64,000 nt of DNA from Gammaproteobacteria bacterium (GTDB taxonomy: Bacteria; Pseudomonadota; Gammaproteobacteria; Steroidobacterales; Steroidobacteraceae), in assembly GCA_018970145.1 (NCBI GenBank), contig JAGWWY010000006.1:1-64000 (forward strand). The letters run 5' to 3'. Of the stretch, positions 58,430 to 64,000 are shown piece after piece. The translations under genes and the position numbers were made by a program. The notes under the pieces are model-generated. The model saw only the letters and a program-made list of their open reading frames with translations. It made no database searches and had not been told where the DNA came from. Position 1 is the stretch's first letter; each line of letters opens with the position of its first letter.

Positions 58430-59479
58430 ATGGAAGAGTTGGCATTGAATCCGCCGCGGGTTGCGGCGCCCTTGAGTCGTGCACGTATCCGCGAGGCACC
58501 GGAAGACTTTATCGTGGACGAAGTGCTTGGTTTCACGGCCTCAGGGCAAGGTGAGCACGCTCTGCTGCGGGTACGTAAGCGCGGTGCTAACACCGGCTGG
58601 GTAGCCAAAGAAATCGCGACTCGTGGGGGTGTTCGTCCGCATGATGTCGGTTACGCGGGCTTGAAGGATCGGCATGCCGTCACCACGCAGTGGTATACGG
58701 TCCCGACGCGGCGTCGACCGACAAGCGACTGGCTCGGCGTGCAGGGAGAAGGTTACGAGGTCATCGAGGCCTATTCGCACTCGCGCAAATTGCCGCGTGG
58801 TGCACTCGAGGCCAATCGGTTTGCGATCACCTTGCGCGGTTACGATGGCGATATCGATGCGTTGCAGGCGCGGGCAGCCGCTGTTGCGCGTACGGGTGTG
58901 CCGAATTATTTTGGTCCGCAGCGTTTTGGGCGAGATCTCGCCAATCTGCGAGCAGGTGATGCCCGCGATGCGATGTTCCGCTGGTCTGCTGCACGCAGTT
59001 TGATCTTCAATGCGGTGCTCGCGGAACGTATCAGCGCCGGCACCTGGAACCGCCTGCACCTCGGTGAGCGCGCTAATCTCGATGGCCGTAATTCGAGTTT
59101 TATCGTCGAGGCGCTCGATGCCGCTCTGCAAGAGCGGCTCGATACGCTCGATATTCACCCGACCGGTCCGATGTGGGGTGAGGGTGGCTGTGGCATCGAG
59201 GGAGAGATCGCGGCTCTCGAGACGAGTATCGCGGCGCGGTATCCCGAGTTTCTGGAATGGCTGCGTGCAGATCGGCTCGCGGCAGCGCGACGACCGCTGC
59301 GGGTGGCGGTGCGCGAAATGTCGGTCAACCTAGGCAGCGACGGAGCACCGGTCTTGAATTTCACCTTGCGCTCGGGCAGTTTCGCCACCACCGTCCTGCG
59401 CGAATTCATCGATATCGCCCCCGGCGAGGGTTCATCCGGTTTCGGTTCATCCGGTTTCAGGGAGTCCGACGATGCTTGA
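58430..59479 (+). CDS. truD: tRNA pseudouridine(13) synthase TruD
   Basis: Converts U13 of tRNA-Glu to pseudouridine. The catalytic Asp is in GYAGLKDRHAVTTQW (about 80). NYFGPQRFGRDLANL is the second hallmark. 349 residues. The C-terminus has GSSGFGSSGF, encoded by a 15-base tandem duplication. It begins two bases after ispF and overlaps the next gene by eight. Confidence 0.95.
   Translation: MEELALNPPRVAAPLSRARIREAPEDFIVDEVLGFTASGQGEHALLRVRKRGANTGWVAKEIATRGGVRPHDVGYAGLKDRHAVTTQWYTVPTRRRPTSDWLGVQGEGYEVIEAYSHSRKLPRGALEANRFAITLRGYDGDIDALQARAAAVARTGVPNYFGPQRFGRDLANLRAGDARDAMFRWSAARSLIFNAVLAERISAGTWNRLHLGERANLDGRNSSFIVEALDAALQERLDTLDIHPTGPMWGEGGCGIEGEIAALETSIAARYPEFLEWLRADRLAAARRPLRVAVREMSVNLGSDGAPVLNFTLRSGSFATTVLREFIDIAPGEGSSGFGSSGFRESDDA
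59431..59460 (+). repeat. 15-base tandem duplication in the truD C-terminus
   Basis: TTCATCCGGTTTCGG is followed by TTCATCCGGTTTCAG (14 of 15 identical). It adds five residues in frame, near the stop. Confidence 0.9.
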
Positions 59480-60221
59480 AATTATCCAACACGGCAGCGT
59501 GCGCGAGCTGCGCCTCGCGCGAGCGCCGGTCAATGCGCTGAACGCCGAGTTGATCAGCGCACTCGATGCGGCGATCACACTCGCCGAGACCGAGGCGGCG
59601 GCAGGTGCTTCGTTGCGGGCGCTCATTATTTCGGGCAATCCCAAGTTGTTCTCCGCGGGCCTTGATCTGCGTGAGATCACAGGATCCATCGAAACGGCTC
59701 GCACGCTGGTGCTCGCGTTCTCGCAACTGCAGTCACGACTCGCGCGCTGCTCCTTGCCTTTGATCGCGGCGATCACGGGTCATAGCCCAGCCGGTGGTGC
59801 GGTGATTGCCATCCTTTGCGACCATCGCGTCATGGCGAAGGGTGCCGCACGTATTGGTCTGAACGAAGTGCAGGTGGGTTTGTATCCGGGCGAGACGATC
59901 TTTCGCTGCTACGAGCGCATTCTCGGTACCGCGAAGGCAGCGAATTTTTTGACTCGTGGCGCGATGCTCACGGCAGATGAGGCCTTGGCCGCGGGGCTCG
60001 TCGATGAATTGGTCGAGCCGGAGCAGGTGATTGCGCGTGCCGTCGCGCTCGGCCAGGAGATTGCAACGCTGCCAGCGGAAACCTACGCCAAGACTCGTGC
60101 GCTCGTGCGTGCGGATCTCGCCCGCATCATCGAGCACCCGAACGAGAGTCTGGCGTCGCTCATGAAAGACGGCTGGATTACGGCGGAGACTCGCGAGCAG
60201 ATGGCGAAGCTGCTGCGCTGA
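59472..60221 (+). CDS. Enoyl-CoA hydratase/isomerase family protein (ECI1-like)
   Basis: A crotonase-fold protein of 249 residues. Oxyanion-hole residues come from FSAGLDLREI and GHSPAGGAVIAILCDHRVMA. The IGLNEVQVGLYPGE block matches mitochondrial delta3,delta2-enoyl-CoA isomerase (IGLNETQLG), where this Glu is catalytic. It therefore more likely shifts double bonds of unsaturated acyl-CoAs in beta-oxidation than hydrates them. It overlaps truD by eight bases, so it is inserted between the usual neighbours truD and surE. Confidence 0.82.
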   Translation: MLEIIQHGSVRELRLARAPVNALNAELISALDAAITLAETEAAAGASLRALIISGNPKLFSAGLDLREITGSIETARTLVLAFSQLQSRLARCSLPLIAAITGHSPAGGAVIAILCDHRVMAKGAARIGLNEVQVGLYPGETIFRCYERILGTAKAANFLTRGAMLTADEALAAGLVDELVEPEQVIARAVALGQEIATLPAETYAKTRALVRADLARIIEHPNESLASLMKDGWITAETREQMAKLLR

Positions 60222-60275
60222 GGATGGCGCGGACGCGTCGGTGTGCCGATATGTCGGGGCTTCGGCGCGAGCGGA

Positions 60276-60809
60276 TCAAGCCTGCAGCAACACGTAGATG
60301 GCGCCGGTACCACCATCGCGCTGGTTGGCAGAGCAAAAGGCGATGACATTCTCGGTGCGGCGCAGAATCACATTCACAGCTTTTTTGAGCACGGGACCGC
60401 GCGGCCCCGAGCCTAAGCCTTTGCCGTGGATGATCCGCACGCAGCGTTGTTGGCGCGCGATGCAACGGGCGAGAAAGTCGCGCAACTCCCGCTTGGCTTC
60501 CGCGACGATAAGGCCATGCAGATCAAGCTCGGCCTCGACGCGGTAATAACCTCGTCGCAGGCGACGCATCACCGCATCTTGCACACCGCCACGTCGATAG
60601 GAGAGATCGTCGCCGAATTCGACATCGAGATCGATCGGTGTGAGGACGAGGCTGTCCTCGAGAACCTCCGCTTCGCCCAAACGACGAAAACGGGCGCGTG
60701 GCGGTGGTGGCTTCGGGCGCTGACGAACACGGGGTTGGTGCCGCAGCGGTTTGGCACCGCGAACCGCCTCACGAAAGGCGCGAACGTCTTCCTCTGGCGG
60801 CTTACGCAT
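60276..60809 (-). CDS. Smr domain protein (SmrA/YdaL-like putative endonuclease)
   Basis: A 177-residue protein with a basic Pro/Arg-rich N-terminal half and a C-terminal Smr domain (about 90-177) shown by VEAELDLHGLIVAEAKREL, RIIHGKGLGSG and NQRDGGTGAIYVLL. Stand-alone Smr proteins are DNA- or RNA-nicking enzymes, and the LDLHG and HGKG loops are the presumed active site. ATG 60809 follows GGAGGT at eight bases, so the upstream ATG 60836 is not used. It lies opposite to and between the isomerase and surE. Confidence 0.87.
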   Translation of the reverse strand: MRKPPEEDVRAFREAVRGAKPLRHQPRVRQRPKPPPPRARFRRLGEAEVLEDSLVLTPIDLDVEFGDDLSYRRGGVQDAVMRRLRRGYYRVEAELDLHGLIVAEAKRELRDFLARCIARQQRCVRIIHGKGLGSGPRGPVLKKAVNVILRRTENVIAFCSANQRDGGTGAIYVLLQA

Positions 60810-60883
60810 CCTGCTGCTACCTCCAACCCTGGGCATTCAGTATATTGGCGAGCTCCACAGGTCTCCAAGAACAAACTCGCCCG

Positions 60884-61654
60884 ATGAAGATTCTCGTCAG
60901 CAACGACGATGGGTACCGGGCGCCGGGCATCCTCGCCCTGCGCAAAGCCCTCACTGGTCTCGCGGAGCTCACGGTCGTCGCTCCCGAGCGCAACCACAGC
61001 GGCGCGAGTAATGCCTTGACGCTCGAATCACCCCTGCGGGTGACGAATTACGAACCGCAGGCCTATTTCGTCTCGGGCACACCGACCGATTGTGTGCATC
61101 TGGCGATTTCCGGGCTATTCGATTTTGAGCACGACATGGTCGTCTCGGGTATCAACAACGGCGAGAACTTGGGCGATGACGTGCTGTATTCGGGTACGGT
61201 GGCCGCCGCCATCGAGGGTCGCTTTCTGGGCTTGCCGACCGTGGCGTTCTCGCTGCGGCGTCCGGCCAGTACCGCCCCGAGCGGCGAGATGGATTACACC
61301 GCCGCAGGGCGCGTTGCACGGCTCGTCGTCGAGCGCTTGCTCACCCAGCCACTAGATCGAAACATGATTCTCAACGTCAACATCCCACATCGGGCTTACT
61401 CGGAGTTGCGAGGTTTCAGAGCGACTCGCTTGGGGCATCGCCATCGCGCCGAGAAGATTACCCGTGCTCTCGATCCGCGCGGCCGTGAGGTGATCTGGGT
61501 GGGTCAAGCGGGCGAGGGGCAAGATGATGGTCCGGGCACGGATTTTCATGCGGTTGCCGAAGGCTACGTCTCGATCACGCCGCTGCAGGTGGATCTGACT
61601 CGCCACGGCGAGATCGCGACGGTGGAGCGTTGGCTGACCGGCATCGGCGAATGA
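60884..61654 (+). CDS. surE: 5'/3'-nucleotidase SurE
   Basis: A metal-dependent nucleotidase and exopolyphosphatase. [10 protein letters not shown] provides the paired Asp metal ligands. [24 protein letters not shown] and [20 protein letters not shown] are conserved. 256 residues from ATG 60884. The longer frame from 60698 covers the smr gene. The stop overlaps pcm (ATGA). surE-pcm is a conserved pair. Confidence 0.95.
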   Translation: MKILVSNDDGYRAPGILALRKALTGLAELTVVAPERNHSGASNALTLESPLRVTNYEPQAYFVSGTPTDCVHLAISGLFDFEHDMVVSGINNGENLGDDVLYSGTVAAAIEGRFLGLPTVAFSLRRPASTAPSGEMDYTAAGRVARLVVERLLTQPLDRNMILNVNIPHRAYSELRGFRATRLGHRHRAEKITRALDPRGREVIWVGQAGEGQDDGPGTDFHAVAEGYVSITPLQVDLTRHGEIATVERWLTGIGE

Positions 61655-62337
61655 ACGAACAACGCTTGAGCGGCATCGGCATGACTTCGGCTCGCACCCG
61701 CGAGCGACTCGTGCAGCGTCTGATCGAGCAGGGTATTCGTGATGCGCAGGTGCTTGAGTGCATTCGCTTGACCCCACGGCATCTTTTTATCGACGAAGCG
61801 TTGGCGAGTCGTGCCTACGAAGATACGGCTTTACCCATCGGTTTTGGGCAGACGATTTCGCAACCCTTTATTGTCGCGAGGATGACCGAGGCTTTGCTCG
61901 AAGTCGGGCCCTTGCACAACGTGCTCGAGGTCGGCACCGGCTGCGGCTATCAAACGGCGATTCTGGCGGCGTTGGTGCCGCGCTTGCATAGCATTGAACG
62001 AATCGAAGCATTGCATTTACGCGCGCAGCAACGTCTGCAGGAACTCGGCGCGAGCCATGTTCGCCTTCGGCACGGGGATGGTTACGAAGGTTGGCGGGCG
62101 AATGCGCCTTACGATGGCATTCTCGTGGCCGCCGCGCCGCCGGAGGTGCCCGAAGCCTTGTTGCGACAACTCACTCCGGGTGGTCGCCTCGTGATGCCGG
62201 TCGGCGATGATCGCAAGCAGGTCTTGCTGCGCGTCACACGGCGCGAGAGTGGTTACGAGCGCGAAATGTTGGGGCCGGTCTCGTTCGTGCCGCTGCAGAG
62301 CGGGCTCGTTAGCGATACGGGAACAGCAGGGCGATGA
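61651..62337 (+). CDS. pcm: Protein-L-isoaspartate O-methyltransferase
   Basis: Repairs isoaspartyl residues with [19 protein letters not shown] is the substrate region and [15 protein letters not shown] the SAM motif [20 protein letters not shown] and [12 protein letters not shown] follow. 228 residues. The 3' end overlaps the convergent Mth938-like gene by 29 bases. Confidence 0.95.
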   Translation: MNEQRLSGIGMTSARTRERLVQRLIEQGIRDAQVLECIRLTPRHLFIDEALASRAYEDTALPIGFGQTISQPFIVARMTEALLEVGPLHNVLEVGTGCGYQTAILAALVPRLHSIERIEALHLRAQQRLQELGASHVRLRHGDGYEGWRANAPYDGILVAAAPPEVPEALLRQLTPGGRLVMPVGDDRKQVLLRVTRRESGYEREMLGPVSFVPLQSGLVSDTGTAGR

Positions 62338-62683
62338 CGCGGCGCTCGTCCTGCAGCAACACGTTGTAGGTGCGACAGGCCGCACCGAGTTCCATCACCT
62401 CGAGGCCGATCCGTCGCTCGAGAAACCAGCTGCGCTGCTGCGCGGGCAGGAAGAGTTGACCGCCGACCCAGCCGATCACGACAAGTTCCGGTGGTGCCGC
62501 GAAAACGGCGCCGAGGTGCTGTTCCTGCAAGTCGAGCGGGTTTTGTACCGGCAGGTTTCCATCGAGCAGCGCGGGACCCACCATCACGGCTCGATCAAAA
62601 TGCTGATCGCCGATGCGTAATACCCCGTCCGCATAACTGCGGATGAGCTGGCCGGCCCCAGTCGAAGTCACGGTGAGTCTCAT
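62309..62683 (-). CDS. Mth938-like (DUF498) domain protein
   Basis: A compact 124-residue protein of the Mth938/NDUFAF3-like fold. [26 protein letters not shown] followed by [31 protein letters not shown] is the typical pattern (a G-x-G turn, GVE-M-T-AC-TYN--------VAA-L). The function in bacteria is not established; the mitochondrial relative assists complex I assembly. It runs convergent to pcm with a 29-base overlap. Confidence 0.8.
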   Translation of the reverse strand: MRLTVTSTGAGQLIRSYADGVLRIGDQHFDRAVMVGPALLDGNLPVQNPLDLQEQHLGAVFAAPPELVVIGWVGGQLFLPAQQRSWFLERRIGLEVMELGAACRTYNVLLQDERRVIALLFPYR

Positions 62684-62703
62684 GCTTCGATAACATACGC
62701 GAT

Positions 62704-63633
62704 GTGCGTGAACTCGTGCTCTTAGTCCCCGGACTTTTTTTAAGCTCCGATGCCGTCACTGCCTTGGGCACTTGGCGTTTTGCAACGCCGCGTCGCCTCA
62801 AAGGCGGTTGGCGAGCCGCCTTCGCGCGCCGCCTCGGTCGCGACGATCTCGCGCACGCGAATCCGGCGAGTGTCGTGGCGGCAAGCGCAGGGCTGCCAAG
62901 TGATACGTGGCTTGCGACACCGCTGCACCTGATCGCCGGTTTGACGACGTTGCATCTGCCGGCCGAGGGCGTCTTGTGCTTGTCGGCCGAGGAGGCGCGA
63001 GAGCTGGCGGCAGGATTCGCGAGTATCTTCGGCAACGAAGGACTCGTCTTGCATCCGCTCGAGGATGGTTCGTTGCTGCTGTCGGGTTTGCGCGATTGCG
63101 CTGCCGAGACCGTCGATCCGGCTCTGCTGTCAGCGCAGGCGGCATCACAAGGGCTGGCGAGTGCACAGCCGGTCGGAGAGGGCGCTGCGAGCTTGCGCGC
63201 CCTCATGACCGAGATCGAAATGTGGTTACACGACCTGCCGCTCAATCTTGAGCGCGAACGGACGGGTCTGCCGCCGATCCGATCTTTGTGGTTGTGGGGC
63301 GGCGGTGTCAGCGCGGCGCCTGTTGCGCGCGATCGTGACCGAGATTCGGTGTCAAAACTCGAGGGGAAGTCTATTGAAGCTTCCACCGCGCTCTGCGTAT
63401 ACACCCAAGACTCCTGGGCGCGTGCCTGTTGTGGTTTGAGCGGCATCGACTGCAAGCCGATCGATCTGTGTCCGGAATTCTTTGCAGGTATCGCTGCCGA
63501 CTTGCAACGTGGCGAGCTGTCGAAACTCACCCTCGTCAACACTGATTGCGCTGTATCGGTGTGTTCCGGTGATCGTTGGCGCTGGTGGCGGCCGCGACGT
63601 GATGCGCTCTCGGCGTTGACGGCGTCTGTATGA
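62704..63633 (+). CDS. RpfE/COG4255-like conserved protein next to recJ
   Basis: A 309-residue protein resembling the RpfE-type family (COG4255, loosely called cofactor-independent phosphoglycerate mutase-like) that precedes recJ in Xanthomonas and relatives. Segments such as LHLIAGLTTLHLP and LPPIRSLWLWGGG fit what I recall of it. The sequence offers no catalytic motif I can name, so no function is given. It begins at GTG 62704, and its stop overlaps recJ in ATGA, so they are coexpressed. Confidence 0.65.
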   Translation: MRELVLLVPGLFLSSDAVTALGTWRFATPRRLKGGWRAAFARRLGRDDLAHANPASVVAASAGLPSDTWLATPLHLIAGLTTLHLPAEGVLCLSAEEARELAAGFASIFGNEGLVLHPLEDGSLLLSGLRDCAAETVDPALLSAQAASQGLASAQPVGEGAASLRALMTEIEMWLHDLPLNLERERTGLPPIRSLWLWGGGVSAAPVARDRDRDSVSKLEGKSIEASTALCVYTQDSWARACCGLSGIDCKPIDLCPEFFAGIAADLQRGELSKLTLVNTDCAVSVCSGDRWRWWRPRRDALSALTASV

Positions 63634-64000
63634 AACTCACGGTCGTTCGTCGAGCGCCTTCGAGCGCTGCATTGCAGCGCCTCGCACATCTGCCACCGGT
63701 ACTCGCACGCGCGTATGCCGCGCGTGGCATCGAGGATCCCTCGCAGTTGTCAACCGGTCTCGATCGCCTGCTACCGATTGGCACTCTCGAGGGCATCGAG
63801 GCCGCCGTACGTTTGCTGCTGCAGCACCGCGCGCGTCGCAGCCGTGTTCTCATCGTCGGCGACTTCGATGCCGATGGTGCGACGAGTTCCGCGCTGATCG
63901 TGCGTGCCTTGCGCGCCTGGGGTTATCCCGAGGTCGACTTTCTCGTGCCGAACCGCTTCGAGTTCGGGTACGGACTGACACCCGAAATTGTGGCGCTAGC
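63630..64000 (+). CDS. recJ: Single-stranded-DNA exonuclease RecJ, N-terminal part (runs off the window)
   Basis: The first about 123 residues are seen. RVLIVGDFDADGATSSALIV is the DHH-phosphoesterase motif with the catalytic Asp residues, and VDFLVPNRFEFGYGLTPEIV is the next conserved block. RecJ degrades 5' single-stranded DNA in recombination and mismatch repair. Confidence 0.95.
   Translation, partial: MKLTVVRRAPSSAALQRLAHLPPVLARAYAARGIEDPSQLSTGLDRLLPIGTLEGIEAAVRLLLQHRARRSRVLIVGDFDADGATSSALIVRALRAWGYPEVDFLVPNRFEFGYGLTPEIVAL

Overview
The window is about 60% GC and reads as a chromosomal segment of a gammaproteobacterium. The Gram-negative essential-gene order rpsB-tsf-pyrH-frr-uppS-cdsA-dxr-rseP-bamA-skp-lpxD-fabZ-lpxA-lpxB-rnhB-dnaE-accA-tilS-pyrG-kdsA-eno-ftsB-ispD-ispF-truD-surE-pcm is the gammaproteobacterial arrangement. 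An RpfE/COG4255-like gene beside recJ, GTP-type PEP carboxykinase, an M28 peptidase and a TonB receptor point towards the Xanthomonadales/Nevskiales/Steroidobacterales side. This placement is inference; no rRNA is present. I see no tRNA, rRNA, CRISPR array, insertion sequence or prophage.

Layout. 1-1092: end of an FAD oxidoreductase gene and a decayed toxin-antitoxin locus. 1093-7250: an M28 peptidase/pckG pair, then yoaA-like helicase and tsaB. 7287-26654: a phosphate-centred region with phoB-phoR-phoU-dsbB, a PlcP-like phosphoesterase / unknown exported protein / GT4 glycosyltransferase / PAP2 phosphatase cluster, dapE (opposite strand), pstS-porin-pstC-pstA-pstB, a prolyl-4-hydroxylase-like gene, and a lipoprotein/TonB receptor pair. 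26684-32167 (minus strand): map-glnD-dapC-dapD. 32189-63633 (mostly plus strand): the long essential-gene run for translation, nucleotide, isoprenoid, lipid A and envelope synthesis, ending with surE-pcm, two small conserved genes and the start of recJ.

The most interesting part is 7.2-26.7 kb. Besides the expected phosphate sensing and uptake genes there are two PhoB-box-like arrays, each with three half-sites at exact 11-bp spacing. One (10643-10671) precedes a PlcP-like metallophosphoesterase followed by a GT4 glycosyltransferase and a PAP2 phosphatase. Together these could turn phospholipids into diacylglycerol and then glycolipids when phosphate is scarce, and the operon includes an unrecognised exported protein (11531-12265). 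The other (22244-22272) precedes a proline-linked beta-helix-like lipoprotein and a TonB-dependent receptor, which suggests phosphate-regulated outer-membrane uptake of an unknown phosphorus source. The pst operon itself carries an outer-membrane porin between pstS and pstC.

Other oddities are phoR (and possibly tilS) starting at CTG, an S2 ribosomal protein with a C-terminal tail of about 90 residues, and four short tandem duplications at the 3' ends of genes.
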